Notes: generated by a model not told the origin, from the sequence alone. A stretch of 64,000 nt of DNA from Flavobacteriales bacterium (GCA_002706365.1 PALM01000032.1:124001-188000), one strand, 5' to 3'; shown: positions 36,268-45,795, counted from the stretch's first letter. Numbers and translations: made by a program.

Positions 36268-37292
36268 AGAGAAGATCTGAATTGCTCCAAGAACTGAGCA
36301 TCATTCTCAGAATATAATCTTAGATCATTCACATTGTACTTGAGCTGAGCGATACGTTCAATACCCATCCCAAAAGCAAAACCGCTGTAAACTTTAGAAT
36401 CAATCCCACAGTTTTCTAATACATTGGGGTCAACCATTCCACAACCCATAATTTCTAGAAAGCCTGTGTATTTGCATACATTACATCCTTTCCCGCTACA
36501 GATTGTACAAGAGACGTCCATTTCTGCGCTTGGCTCCGTAAATGGGAAGTAAGAAGGTCTTAGTCTGATCTCAGTATCCTCACCAAAGAGTGTTCTTGCA
36601 AAATAGAATAAGGTCTGTCTTAAGTCAGCAAAGGAAACATTCTTGTCGATGTACAAGCCTTCAACTTGGTGAAAGAAACAATGGGCTCTGGCAGAAATAG
36701 CCTCATTCCTATACACTCTACCCGGTGAAATTGTACGAATAGGTGGACTCTGACTTTCCATCATTCTCACCTGTACAGAAGAAGTGTGAGTACGAAGCGC
36801 AATATCGGGGTCCTTATCGATGAAGAAGGTATCCTGCATATCTCTTGCAGGATGCTCTGGCGGAAAATTCAAGGCCGTAAAGTTGTGCCAATCATCTTCT
36901 ATTTCAGGACCAACAGAAACTTCATAACCGATATTCTGAAAGATCTCAACGATTCTATTGCGAATTAATGAGATAGGATGGCGACTACCAACCTTTTGTT
37001 GATTTACCGGTCTACTAAGATCCAGGCTATCGGCTTCTGCAGAAGATTGTTGTTGCTTTAATGCTTGCTTAAGTTCATCAACTCTAGCTTCGGCAACATG
37101 TTTAAGTTCGTTTAGTACCTGACCGTATTCTTTTTTCTCTTCTGGAGCAACCTCTTTGAACTGAGCAAAAAGTTGTTTCAATTCTCCTTTGTTCCCTAAA
37201 ATGCGAATTCGGAAATCCTCGATTTCCTTTTCGGTTCCCGCTGCAAAGGCCTTAACCTCTTCGATCAGACTTTTAACCTTATCGATCTTCAT
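36264..37292 (-). CDS. pheS: phenylalanyl-tRNA synthetase alpha subunit
   Basis: Alpha subunit of PheRS, which charges tRNA-Phe. A 342-residue protein. An N-terminal coiled coil (tRNA binding) is followed by the class II catalytic domain: HPARDMQDTFF, RTHTSSVQVRMM, FRVEG-like FHQVEGL, and motif 3 GMGIERIAQLKY. A four-cysteine CxxC...CxxC cluster precedes the end of the core. The start overlaps the upstream isomerase stop as TAATG, so the two are coupled. The beta subunit is not in this window. Confidence 0.96.
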   Translation of the reverse strand: MKIDKVKSLIEEVKAFAAGTEKEIEDFRIRILGNKGELKQLFAQFKEVAPEEKKEYGQVLNELKHVAEARVDELKQALKQQQSSAEADSLDLSRPVNQQKVGSRHPISLIRNRIVEIFQNIGYEVSVGPEIEDDWHNFTALNFPPEHPARDMQDTFFIDKDPDIALRTHTSSVQVRMMESQSPPIRTISPGRVYRNEAISARAHCFFHQVEGLYIDKNVSFADLRQTLFYFARTLFGEDTEIRLRPSYFPFTEPSAEMDVSCTICSGKGCNVCKYTGFLEIMGCGMVDPNVLENCGIDSKVYSGFAFGMGIERIAQLKYNVNDLRLYSENDAQFLEQFRSSL

Positions 37293-37939
37293 TACAATAT
37301 TTCCATTTTAAGGATCAAAACAGGCTTGACCGGACGATCTCCTTCTCCTGTATTCACCATTGATATTTGTTCAACAATTGACATCCCCTGCAAGACTTCA
37401 CCAAAAACGGTATATCCCCCATCCAGATGTGGAGTGCCACCTACCTTTTCATAGATCTCTTTTTGTCGGTCTGTATATGTCATGCCGTTTTCAGCTTCAA
37501 ACTGACTCAAATATTGAACGGGATATTTTCTCCCTACGACAATATAGAATTGTGAGCCTGAGCTTCGTTTCTCCGGATTGATTTGATCTCCTTGTCGGGC
37601 GGCAGCTAACGCCCCCTTCTTATGAATATGCCCTTTATCCAGCTCTGCATCAATGGTGTATCCTGGTCCGCCATTACCTACCCTAGTGTAGCCGGAAGAA
37701 GGTTTAGACTGAGGATCGCCACCTTGGATCATAAAGTCTTTGATCACTCTGTGAAATGAAGTGCTATCGTAAAAACCCTTTTTTACCAATTTGATGAAAT
37801 TCTCTCGATGAATTGGAGTATTTTCATATAGCTTTACCACTATAACTCCCTGAGTAGTCACAATTTTCACCCTATCCTGAGCTCCCAAAGAACACATTAA
37901 TAGGGTCAGGCTTATAAGTAAGCAAGTCTTCTTGAACAA
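37292..37939 (-). CDS. Exported cyclophilin-type peptidyl-prolyl cis-trans isomerase
   Basis: About 215 residues with a signal peptide (FKKTCLLISLTLLMCSLGAQ) and a complete cyclophilin domain: FHRVIKDFMIQGGDP, GSQFYIVVG, DGGYTVFGEVLQGM. Catalyses proline isomerisation during folding of periplasmic proteins. The open frame runs on to 38227, but that part is antisense to a convincing lipoprotein gene. The best start is TTG 37939 just before the signal peptide; no ATG fits. It is translationally linked to pheS by TAATG. Confidence 0.85.
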   Translation of the reverse strand: MFKKTCLLISLTLLMCSLGAQDRVKIVTTQGVIVVKLYENTPIHRENFIKLVKKGFYDSTSFHRVIKDFMIQGGDPQSKPSSGYTRVGNGGPGYTIDAELDKGHIHKKGALAAARQGDQINPEKRSSGSQFYIVVGRKYPVQYLSQFEAENGMTYTDRQKEIYEKVGGTPHLDGGYTVFGEVLQGMSIVEQISMVNTGEGDRPVKPVLILKMEIL

Positions 37940-37947
37940 AATATAAT

Positions 37948-37955
37948 TAAGTTTG
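37948..37955 (+). promoter_or_regulatory. -7 element for the small lipoprotein gene
   Basis: TAAGTTTG fits TAnnTTTG, between the divergent isomerase and lipoprotein genes. It favours ATG 37974 or 37986 over the TTG at 37953 as the lipoprotein start. Confidence 0.4.
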
Positions 37956-37985
37956 CGACAGTTAGTAAGCAGTATGGGCAAAAGT

Positions 37986-38360
37986 ATGAAAAAATATACC
38001 CTCCCTTTTTTAGTTTTATTTCTCTCTTCGCTTACCATAGCTTGCAAGAAAGAAAAATCTCCTGAACTGGAAATCACCGTTCTCAACTCTTCAAATGAGC
38101 CTGCTCGAAATGTGTGGGTGAGGACATCTATTCCCGGTACAGAATCTGATCCAAGAGAAGTTGCCGCTAAGGTGATTGATTCTGTTGTAACCGATAATTT
38201 CGGAAAGGCATTCTTTGAATTCGACAATACGATCTTGATTCGTGTAGATGCTTATCGCAGTCCGGATAATATCCTCGATTCAATTAGTGTCTTATTGGAA
38301 ACCAAACGTTTGAGAGGGAGCGAAGACAACTATTATGAGCGCTCTATGCGCATTCCATAA
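37986..38360 (+). CDS. Small lipoprotein with an Ig-like/carboxypeptidase-regulatory-like domain
   Basis: A lipoprotein of about 124 residues: signal peptide with lipobox TIAC (after MKKYTLPFLVLFLSSL), then one beta-sandwich-like domain (EITVLNSSNEPARNVWVRTS ... VVTDNFGKAFFEF) of the kind used in outer-membrane and secreted Bacteroidota proteins. No enzyme motif. Divergent from the isomerase gene and convergent with the next small gene. Function unknown. Confidence 0.75.
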   Translation: MKKYTLPFLVLFLSSLTIACKKEKSPELEITVLNSSNEPARNVWVRTSIPGTESDPREVAAKVIDSVVTDNFGKAFFEFDNTILIRVDAYRSPDNILDSISVLLETKRLRGSEDNYYERSMRIP

Positions 38361-38366
38361 TTGTTT

Positions 38367-38696
38367 CTATTCTGACCAGTATTCCAGAATACTCTGTTTA
38401 ATTAACTCTTCTTGTTGATCCTTTGCCAGGGCTGGAAGCTTTTCCATGAGTTCCCAATGCGGCCAACCATCTTTATCCCTACCGAGATATTTGTAGTGAC
38501 CGAATGGTTCTAGCAATGTGCAAATAGCTACATGCATGACCTCAAGTTTTTGGTCTTTTGAAAATTTCTGTTGATTCATTCCAAGCTCCTGAAGTCCGAT
38601 TATAAATAGTATCGACTTTAGGTCCATGTCCATTTTGAACCTCTCTTTCAAAGCTAGCAAAAGGCTATCCCACTTTTTTTGACTTTCTATCTCCAC
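38367..38696 (-). CDS. Conserved hypothetical protein, 109 residues
   Basis: A soluble, helical protein with a DKDGWPHWE patch and no recognised domain; I do not know its function. It starts with GTG only five bases after a -7 element, so the message may be leaderless. It is divergent from cvpA and convergent with the lipoprotein gene (6-base gap). Codon usage and amino-acid makeup look normal, and the sequence reads as a real Bacteroidota protein rather than a chance frame. Confidence 0.7.
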   Translation of the reverse strand: MEIESQKKWDSLLLALKERFKMDMDLKSILFIIGLQELGMNQQKFSKDQKLEVMHVAICTLLEPFGHYKYLGRDKDGWPHWELMEKLPALAKDQQEELIKQSILEYWSE

Positions 38697-38701
38697 AAGA
38701 G

Positions 38702-38709
38702 CAAAATTA
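38702..38709 (-). promoter_or_regulatory. -7 element almost abutting a GTG start
   Basis: TAATTTTG on the minus strand fits TAnnTTTG. Five bases (CTCTT) separate it from the GTG start of the 109-residue protein gene, so transcription would begin at about the start codon. Confidence 0.45.
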
Positions 38710-38733
38710 ATGATAGATTAGCCGGCAATTCCT

Positions 38734-39255
38734 ATGAATTACTTCGACCTAATAATTGCTATTCCCCTGGCCTGGGGCGCCATAATGGGCTTTAAAAAAG
38801 GGCTGATATTAGAATTGGCTTCTCTTGTAGCCTTGTTCTTGGGAATTTGGGGAACAATTCAATTCTCTGATCTCACTGCATCTCTTTTGTCAGAATGGCT
38901 AGAGGCTTCTGCCAGCCTAATTAGCTTGATCTCTTTTGTAGTCACTTTCGTGATCATAGTATTGACAGTTCATCTCTTAGCCAAGATCATTGATAAAAGT
39001 CTGAGAATGGTAGCAATGGGCCCATTATTGCGAATTAGCGGCTCTATCTTTGGGATTCTGAAGTATGCATTGATACTTTCAGTCTTGCTTTATGCCTTTG
39101 AAGCTATTAATTCGAGATGGCAGTTTGCAAATACAGAGAAATATCAGAGTTCCACTGCTGTTTCACTGCTCAAGAAAGCGAATCAGCCCATATACAATTG
39201 GCTAGACCAAATGGATTGGGATTTTGAGATAGATGAAGAGATCCAATCAATTTAA
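38734..39255 (+). CDS. cvpA: CvpA-family membrane protein
   Basis: A 173-residue inner-membrane protein with four hydrophobic segments. It opens with NYFDLIIAIPLAWGAIMGFKKGLILELASL, where F-D-L-x(8)-G-x(3)-G-x-x-K-G is the CvpA signature. In E. coli CvpA is tied to colicin V production and envelope stress; in Bacteroidota its role is undefined. Its stop overlaps the convergent pgk stop in TTAA. Confidence 0.85.
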   Translation: MNYFDLIIAIPLAWGAIMGFKKGLILELASLVALFLGIWGTIQFSDLTASLLSEWLEASASLISLISFVVTFVIIVLTVHLLAKIIDKSLRMVAMGPLLRISGSIFGILKYALILSVLLYAFEAINSRWQFANTEKYQSSTAVSLLKKANQPIYNWLDQMDWDFEIDEEIQSI

Positions 39256-40439
39256 GACTGTATAGCCTTAATTCCAGGCAACTCCTTTCCTTCCAAATAT
39301 TCCAGTAGAGCTCCTCCACCAGTAGAGATGTAGCTTACTTTATCGTCGAAGTTGAAGGTCCTAATTGCCGCTGCTGAGTCGCCACCACCAATAAGACTAA
39401 ATGCCCCATTCTCTGTAGCATTCGCAATAGCAGTTGCCATAGCTTTGGTTCCTTCGGCGAATTTGCTCATTTCGAACACTCCCATTGGTCCGTTCCACAG
39501 TATGGTTTTTGAAGACTCCACAACTTCTGCAAATTCTCTGCTGGCTTTTGAGCCGATGTCTAGCCCCATCCAGCCACTCTTGATTTGCATATTATCTGCT
39601 TCGGATGTATTTGCATCATTACTGAAGTTATCGGCAATAATAGAGTCTTGAGGCAAGTGTAATTCAACTCCTTTTTCCTCTGCCTTATTCAATAGATCTA
39701 ATGCCAATTGAAGTTTATCTTCTTCCACCAATGAATTCCCCACATCTCCTCCTTTTGCTTTGAAGAAGGTATAGCTCATTCCACCACCAATGATCAATCT
39801 GTCTACTTTGTCGAGGATGTTCTCGATCAATAGGATCTTATCAGAGATCTTTGCTCCACCCATGATAGCGGTAAAAGGTCTTTGCGGTTCTTGCAACAAT
39901 CTAGCTACTGCCTCCAATTCATTCTGAATGAGATACCCAAAGGCTCTTTCATCAGCTTTGAAGAAATCAGCAATAATTGCAGTAGAAGCATGTGCTCTGT
40001 GTGCTGTTCCAAATGCATCGTTCACATACACATCTCCAAGCTCTGCCAATTGAGAAGCAAAGGCTCTATCTCCTTTCTCTTCTTCTGCATGAAAGCGCAA
40101 ATTCTCAAGGAGCAGGACTCCATTTTCTTTCAAATTTGCAATTGCTTCCTTTACTTCTTGACCTACACATTGGTCGACAAAAGCTACTTCTCTCCCTAGT
40201 TCCTCACTCACTGCAGAAACGATCTGTGAAAGTGAGAATTCTGCTTTCACCTCTCCTTTTGGACGTCCTAAGTGCGACATTAAAACCACCTTGGCACCTG
40301 AATCCAATAATTTCTCAATTGTTGGCACTGCCGCGATGATTCTATTTCTATCTCCAACCACTCCATCTTTAAGTGGCACATTGAAGTCAACTCTTACTAA
40401 AGCAACTTTTCCTTGAAGGTCTAATTCGTCTATATGCAT
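39252..40439 (-). CDS. pgk: phosphoglycerate kinase
   Basis: Glycolytic enzyme making ATP from 1,3-bisphosphoglycerate. About 395 residues. KVALVRVDFNVPL near the N-terminus, MSHLGRPKG, the HRAHAST segment, GGAKISDKI, and the C-terminal nucleotide site GPMGVFE with GGGDSAAAI are intact. The frame continues to TTG 40460, but that codon is part of a -7 element (40465-40458); ATG 40439 is the start that leaves a short leader. Confidence 0.95.
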   Translation of the reverse strand: MHIDELDLQGKVALVRVDFNVPLKDGVVGDRNRIIAAVPTIEKLLDSGAKVVLMSHLGRPKGEVKAEFSLSQIVSAVSEELGREVAFVDQCVGQEVKEAIANLKENGVLLLENLRFHAEEEKGDRAFASQLAELGDVYVNDAFGTAHRAHASTAIIADFFKADERAFGYLIQNELEAVARLLQEPQRPFTAIMGGAKISDKILLIENILDKVDRLIIGGGMSYTFFKAKGGDVGNSLVEEDKLQLALDLLNKAEEKGVELHLPQDSIIADNFSNDANTSEADNMQIKSGWMGLDIGSKASREFAEVVESSKTILWNGPMGVFEMSKFAEGTKAMATAIANATENGAFSLIGGGDSAAAIRTFNFDDKVSYISTGGGALLEYLEGKELPGIKAIQS

Positions 40440-40457
40440 CTCTTCAAAATTGGACGG

Positions 40458-40465
40458 CAAATTTA
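40458..40465 (-). promoter_or_regulatory. -7 element for pgk
   Basis: TAAATTTG on the minus strand fits TAnnTTTG. It lies 18 bases before the pgk ATG, so the mRNA leader is about a dozen bases. Confidence 0.5.
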
Positions 40466-40520
40466 GCTATTTATGAGTCTTTAACACTTGCCATTAGCTC
40501 TAGAATACTAATTTTAACTC

Positions 40521-41675
40521 ATGCAATTCAAAGAGCTTGTTGGACAGTCAGTATTGAAAGAGAACCTCATTCGCATAGTGAGAGAAAACAGGCTCAGTCA
40601 TGCGCTATTATTCCAAGGTGAATACGGATATGGCAGCCTCGGCCTAGCTCTGGCACTCTCTCAATATATCTTTTGTCAATCCCCTAATGAAAATGACGCT
40701 TGTGGTACATGCGCATCTTGCATTAAAACCCAAAAGTTAGCTCATCCGGATCTTCATTTCGCCTTTCCGGTAAACTCTGCCGATGGCTCATCTACTAAGG
40801 TGGGTAGTGATGATTTTCTTGTTCAATGGAGAGAGCAGATACAAGAGAACGTATACTTCGATCTGAAACAGTGGAATGAGAAGATCGGGATTGAGAAAAA
40901 ACAGTCGTTGATCAAGGTAGATGATAGCAAGGCCATTATGAAAAAGCTAAGCTTAAAGAGCTTTGAGGCCAAGCATAAAGTATTGATCATTTGGGCTGCA
41001 GACAAAATGAATGGGGAGGCGGCTAACAGATTGCTAAAATTGATAGAAGAGCCTTCAGAGGACACCTTGATCATTCTCATAAGCGATAATGAAGAGCAGA
41101 TCTTACAAACGATTCGCTCCAGAACCCAAGTGGTGAGAGTTCCTCCAATTCAAGAAGGAATAATTGAAGCGGCGCTTGAGGCGCGATTTGATCTTGCAGA
41201 AGAACGAGCCACCCAAATTGCTCGTCAGGCGGAAGGAAATATGATCCGTGCCGAAAGGTTGTTGAATCGACAAGAAGAGGACGACCTATTCTTTAATTTA
41301 TTCACGGAATGGATGCGCGCCTGCTATGAAGCCAATGTAGAGCGAATGTATAAGTGGGTTGAAGAAATTAGCAGTGCCAGTTATGGAAGAGAAAAGCAAA
41401 AACGATTCTTGGTATATGTCTTGGATCAAATGCGCGAGGGTATTTTAAGAAACTATGGAGGAGATCAGCTACAGCATTATTTTGGCAAGGAGGATCAGTT
41501 CATGAAGAAGTTTTCTCCCTTCATTATTGCTGAGAATATCTTGGAGATCAATGAGCTAATCAATGAGGCTCACTATCATATTGAACGCAATGCTTACGCC
41601 AAGATCGTATTTATGGATATGTCTATGCAGTTCGCCAATTTGCTGCGTGCCAAAAACCGTAAATTTGTCAGTTAA
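40521..41675 (+). CDS. holB: DNA polymerase III delta-prime subunit (clamp-loader ATPase-like)
   Basis: A 384-residue AAA+-fold clamp-loader subunit. It has HALLFQGEYGYG, a zinc cluster (Cys52, 61, 64, 67), then LIKVDDSKAIMKKLSL, ADKMNGEAANRLLKLIEEP, and the sensor region IRSRTQVVRVPP. The P-loop position reads GEYGYGSL (33-40) and lacks the lysine, in keeping with delta-prime being an ATP-independent member. Followed 17 bases later by ricT, a gene order also known outside this phylum. Confidence 0.88.
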   Translation: MQFKELVGQSVLKENLIRIVRENRLSHALLFQGEYGYGSLGLALALSQYIFCQSPNENDACGTCASCIKTQKLAHPDLHFAFPVNSADGSSTKVGSDDFLVQWREQIQENVYFDLKQWNEKIGIEKKQSLIKVDDSKAIMKKLSLKSFEAKHKVLIIWAADKMNGEAANRLLKLIEEPSEDTLIILISDNEEQILQTIRSRTQVVRVPPIQEGIIEAALEARFDLAEERATQIARQAEGNMIRAERLLNRQEEDDLFFNLFTEWMRACYEANVERMYKWVEEISSASYGREKQKRFLVYVLDQMREGILRNYGGDQLQHYFGKEDQFMKKFSPFIIAENILEINELINEAHYHIERNAYAKIVFMDMSMQFANLLRAKNRKFVS

Positions 41676-41692
41676 GCTAAGGAGAAGGGATT

Positions 41693-42874
41693 ATGGCTTG
41701 TGCCTCATGTGGAAATAAGGAAAATGGAGTTCCTGCTGGTTGTAAAAGCAATGGCAGCTGTGGTAATGGTGGTTGTGATAAGCTAACCGTTTTCAATTGG
41801 TTGTCTAATATGGATCAGCCAGATGGGAAAGGCACATATCCGGCAGTTGAGGTTCGTTTCAAGAACGGTCGAAAGGAATTCTTCAGTTTCGATCCTGAAC
41901 ATATGACCCTTTACGAAGGTGAAGCCGTAGTGGTAGACATGACAAAAGGATACGATATTGGTATCGTTTCATTAAGCGGAGAATTGGTTCGTCTGCAGAT
42001 CCAAAAGAAACATCTAGTTCAGAATTTCGATGCTTTTAGCAAAGTATTGAGAAAAGCCACTGAAAAGGATCTAGAGCTATGGGAGAATGGCAAAGCCAAA
42101 GAAGCTCAAACAATGGTACGATCTAGAGAGATTGCCAGAGATTTGAACTTAGCAATGAAGATCTCGGATGTGGAATATCAGGCAGATCAAAGCAAGGTTA
42201 TCTTTTACTATACCGCAGAAGAACGAGTTGACTTCAGAGAGTTGATCCGAAAGTTGGCAGATGCTTTCAAAACTCGAATAGAGATGAAGCAGATCGGTAT
42301 GCGCCAAGAAGCCGGTCGCTTAGGAGGGATTGGTTCATGCGGAAGGGAGTTGTGTTGTTCTACTTGGCTTACCGACTTCAGATCAGTATCCACTTCGGCG
42401 GCTCGCTATCAGCAATTGTCGCTAAACCCTTCAAAATTGGCCGGACAATGCGGTAAGTTGAAGTGTTGTTTGAACTATGAGCTCGACCTCTATGTGGAAG
42501 AGTTGAAAGAGTTTCCGAATACCAAGCATAAGCTAAAGACCGAGAAAGGGAATGCCTTTTTCCAAAAAATGGACATCTTTAAAAAGCGAATGTGGTACTC
42601 CTATGCCGATCAGCCGAATGAATTCATTGAAATGTCTTTGGAGCAGGTTAAGGGAATCATAGATGATAATAAAAAAGGTAAAAAGGTACTAGCTCTTCGT
42701 TCTGAAAGCAGTGTAATGGAAGTGGAGAAGACAGAAGATTACGCGAATGTAGTTGGACAAGACAGCCTGAATAGATTCGACCATCTAAAAGGCGGAAAGA
42801 AGAAAGGCAGGAACAAGAAAAGAAGAAAGAGTCGCAAACAAGATCAGAAACAAAACAATCAAAAAGGGAATTAG
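41693..42874 (+). CDS. ricT: PSP1-domain protein, RicT (YaaT) family
   Basis: A 393-residue protein. An N-terminal cysteine cluster (C3, C6, C17, C23, C28) precedes a PSP1 domain with IGSCGRELCCSTWL and GQCGKLKCCLNYE. The C-terminus is a long basic Lys/Arg/Gln tail. In Bacillus, RicT with RicA/RicF carries Fe-S clusters and affects RNase Y and development. In Bacteroidota this protein stands beside holB and gldH, as here; its role there is not established. The two CC motifs are likely metal-cluster ligands. Confidence 0.9.
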   Translation: MACASCGNKENGVPAGCKSNGSCGNGGCDKLTVFNWLSNMDQPDGKGTYPAVEVRFKNGRKEFFSFDPEHMTLYEGEAVVVDMTKGYDIGIVSLSGELVRLQIQKKHLVQNFDAFSKVLRKATEKDLELWENGKAKEAQTMVRSREIARDLNLAMKISDVEYQADQSKVIFYYTAEERVDFRELIRKLADAFKTRIEMKQIGMRQEAGRLGGIGSCGRELCCSTWLTDFRSVSTSAARYQQLSLNPSKLAGQCGKLKCCLNYELDLYVEELKEFPNTKHKLKTEKGNAFFQKMDIFKKRMWYSYADQPNEFIEMSLEQVKGIIDDNKKGKKVLALRSESSVMEVEKTEDYANVVGQDSLNRFDHLKGGKKKGRNKKRRKSRKQDQKQNNQKGN

Positions 42875-42878
42875 CATA

Positions 42879-43364
42879 TTGAGAGCTTTTAAGTCACATT
42901 TGGGTCAATCACTGATCGTTTTTGTCATTCTGCTATCATTTTCTGCTTGCGATGACGCCCTATTGTTTGAAGAGAATCTAAAGATTGCAGATTCCGAATG
43001 GCATAGGGATGAGAAAGCAAAATTTCAATTCAAGGTAGAAGATACCACAGCTAGTTACGACTTCTATCTGAACGTTCGCCATGGTGGCGAATACCCATTT
43101 AAGAATCTCTATCTTTTTACTGAAACTCGCAGTCCAAATGGATTGTTAGCAGTAGACACTGCACAGATGATCTTCGCCGACAATAGTGGAAGATGGATGG
43201 GTAAAGGAATTGGAGGTATTTATGATTATCAGTTCAAATTCAAAGAAAAGATAGAATTCCCCCTTAGAGGAGAGTACACTGTTGAAATAGAACAAGGCAT
43301 GAGAGAAATGGTAGTGCCTGAATTGACTGATATAGGAATTAGAATCGAGAAAAGCCTTGAATAA
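42879..43364 (+). CDS. gldH: Gliding-motility lipoprotein GldH
   Basis: A 161-residue lipoprotein with lipobox LSFSAC (Cys near residue 24) and a single beta-sandwich domain characteristic of GldH: FYLNVRHGGEYPFKNLYLF, GRWMGKGIGGIYDYQ, and PLRGEYTVEIEQGMR. In Flavobacterium johnsoniae, GldH is required for gliding. Start is TTG, four bases after the ricT stop. Together with the SprB-like adhesin this supports, but does not prove, gliding. It overlaps the PBP1A start by eight bases. Confidence 0.9.
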   Translation: MRAFKSHLGQSLIVFVILLSFSACDDALLFEENLKIADSEWHRDEKAKFQFKVEDTTASYDFYLNVRHGGEYPFKNLYLFTETRSPNGLLAVDTAQMIFADNSGRWMGKGIGGIYDYQFKFKEKIEFPLRGEYTVEIEQGMREMVVPELTDIGIRIEKSLE

Positions 43365-45795
43365 AGCGAACACAGAAAATACCAATAAGCGCAAGTACAT
43401 CTTGCTGTTTTGGATCATCCTATTCATTCCTTTGCTGTTCTTCAGCATTATGTTTTACGGTGCGGCAAATGCAATTTTGGGTTTCGACCCATTGCCTCCC
43501 ATTGCAGATCTAGAGAATCCCAAAAGTGACCTAGCTACTGAAGTTTACACTGCAGATAGAAAGGTATTGGGACGATATTTCTATCAAAACAGAATCAATA
43601 TTGACTATCAGGAGCTTCCTGAAAACTTAGTCAATGCGCTAGTCTCAACTGAAGATGAACGATACTATGAGCATTCCGGTATCGATTTACGCGGATTGAT
43701 TAGAGCAGTGATCAACCTTGGGAAAAGTGGAGGAGCGAGTACCATCACACAACAGCTGGCAAAATTACTCTTCAATGAACCTGCAACCAGCAAATGGGAG
43801 AGGATCAAACAAAAACTTCAGGAGTGGATCATCGCTGCGCAACTAGAGCGACGATATACCAAAGATGAGATCATTGCAATGTATTTCAATCGTTTTGATT
43901 TTATCAATAATGCGGTTGGGATTAAATCGGCAGCTGCTGTATACTTCGATAAGCATCCATCGGAACTGAATATTGAGGAATCCGCAATGCTTGTGGGAAT
44001 GCTGAAAAATCCATCATTGTTCAACCCTTTGAGGGATCCGGATACCACGCTGCATCGCAGAAATGTGGTTTTGGGACAAATGATGAGAAACGACCAAATT
44101 AGCAGAGAAGAATTCGATTCTTTGGCCGCTTTGCCTATGGAGTTAGATTACAGCAAAGTAGACCACAAACAAGGGATAGCGCCTTATTTTAGAGAGGTAT
44201 TGAGAGCCGAATTAAAAAGGATATTCAATGAGAAAGACGCTCAAGGGAATTATAAATTGAGAAAGGCAGATGGCAACAAGTACGATATCTACAAAGACGG
44301 ATTGAAGATCTATACTACCATCAATTACAAAATGCAGGAATATGCAGAATGGGCCGTAAAAGAACATTTGAGCTATCAATTACAAGATGAATTCTTTGCG
44401 AGTTTAAAGAAGAAAAAGAACGCCCCTTTCGATCATAGAGTTAGCCAGCAGGAGATAAACAATATCCTGAATGCAGCTAAAAGGAGATCAGAGCGATATC
44501 TCATCATGAGTGGGAAGCAATGTGCCAATTGTGGAAGAAGAGGAGCGATACTGGAAGAAGAAACGATTGATGGTAAAGAGGTGGTTGTTTGTCAGGCCGA
44601 TGATTGCGGACATCATACCCATATTCAACCAAAAGACACAATTGATGCCGTATTCAATCGACCAACGAAAATGAAAGTCTTTTCTTGGAATGGAGAAATA
44701 GATACGGTAATGAGCCCAATGGATTCGATCCGCTATTACAAGAGCTTCCTACAAGCAGGTATGATGTCGATGGATCCACGTACAGGGTATATCAAAGCAT
44801 GGGTTGGAGGAATTGATTACGATCACTTTGCCTATGATCATGTGAGGCAAGGAAGACGACAAGTTGGTTCTACTTTCAAACCTTTTGTTTATGCTGTAGC
44901 AGTTGATGAGGGTATGTCGCCTTGTAAAGAAGTATCCAATGTAAGATATGTCTTCAAAGCTGAGGAATGGGGACTACCAAAAGACTGGTCGCCAAAGAAC
45001 AGTACAGATGATTATGGTTACAATGTGACCTTGAAATATGGGCTGGCAAATTCTATGAACACCATAACTTCATGGGTGATGAAACAATTCGGGCCGGATC
45101 GTGTGGTGAGAATGGCTCGAGATCTGGGAATTGAATCACCTTTGGATCCTGTTCCTTCATTAGCATTAGGTGTAGCTGATGTTTCAGTCTATGAGATGAC
45201 CGGAGCTTTCTCCACCTTCGTGAATAAGGGTGTGTGGACAGAACCAATTTTCTTAACTAGAATTGAAGATAAGGATGGGAATGTGATCGTGGAATATGTA
45301 CCTAAAACTAGAGAAGCCTTAAGCGAGCAAACAGCATACGTAATGCTTGATCTGCTTAAAGGTGTGACTTCTTATAACTGGAATGAATACAAGCAAAAGA
45401 CAGCTGGAGGTACAGGTATAAGATTGAGATTCGCGAAAACAAAAGAAAGACCTTATGGGGGTATTCAATACCCTATTGCTGGGAAAACCGGAACCACACA
45501 AAACAACTCAGATGGTTGGTTTATTGGTGCTACCCCTGATCTTGTAACCGGTGTATGGGTAGGCGCTGAAGATCGCAGTGTACGCTTTACCTACACGCAA
45601 GACGGACAAGGAGCAAATACAGGTCTGCCAATTTTTGGTTATTATATGAACAAGGTTTATGCAGATTCTAGTCTTAAGATTTCTACTGAGGACTTTGAGA
45701 AACCAGAACAGCCTTTGAGCATAGAACTAGACTGCGAAGTATATAGGGAGCAAGATAACTTTGATGGCGGAGGAGTACCCGACTTCGGATCATAA
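43357..45795 (+). CDS. Class A penicillin-binding protein (PBP1A-type) with a cysteine-rich insertion
   Basis: An 812-residue peptidoglycan synthase anchored by one membrane segment (15-35). The glycosyltransferase domain has catalytic Glu99 in [14 protein letters not shown] and [14 protein letters not shown]. The transpeptidase domain has STFK (Ser505, Lys508), SMN (566-568) and KTGT (710-713). Between the domains is an insertion with CxxC (389, 392) and CxxxxC (412, 417) followed by HH, which looks like a zinc ribbon and is unusual for the family. Start is TTG, overlapping gldH; no ATG lies before the membrane segment. Cotranscribed with gldH. Confidence 0.92.
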   Translation: MNKANTENTNKRKYILLFWIILFIPLLFFSIMFYGAANAILGFDPLPPIADLENPKSDLATEVYTADRKVLGRYFYQNRINIDYQELPENLVNALVSTEDERYYEHSGIDLRGLIRAVINLGKSGGASTITQQLAKLLFNEPATSKWERIKQKLQEWIIAAQLERRYTKDEIIAMYFNRFDFINNAVGIKSAAAVYFDKHPSELNIEESAMLVGMLKNPSLFNPLRDPDTTLHRRNVVLGQMMRNDQISREEFDSLAALPMELDYSKVDHKQGIAPYFREVLRAELKRIFNEKDAQGNYKLRKADGNKYDIYKDGLKIYTTINYKMQEYAEWAVKEHLSYQLQDEFFASLKKKKNAPFDHRVSQQEINNILNAAKRRSERYLIMSGKQCANCGRRGAILEEETIDGKEVVVCQADDCGHHTHIQPKDTIDAVFNRPTKMKVFSWNGEIDTVMSPMDSIRYYKSFLQAGMMSMDPRTGYIKAWVGGIDYDHFAYDHVRQGRRQVGSTFKPFVYAVAVDEGMSPCKEVSNVRYVFKAEEWGLPKDWSPKNSTDDYGYNVTLKYGLANSMNTITSWVMKQFGPDRVVRMARDLGIESPLDPVPSLALGVADVSVYEMTGAFSTFVNKGVWTEPIFLTRIEDKDGNVIVEYVPKTREALSEQTAYVMLDLLKGVTSYNWNEYKQKTAGGTGIRLRFAKTKERPYGGIQYPIAGKTGTTQNNSDGWFIGATPDLVTGVWVGAEDRSVRFTYTQDGQGANTGLPIFGYYMNKVYADSSLKISTEDFEKPEQPLSIELDCEVYREQDNFDGGGVPDFGS

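Noticed and set aside
37940-38227. N-terminal extension of the peptidyl-prolyl isomerase frame
   Set aside because: It is antisense to a lipoprotein gene with a clear lipobox and promoter, and the cyclophilin already has a signal peptide starting at 37939.
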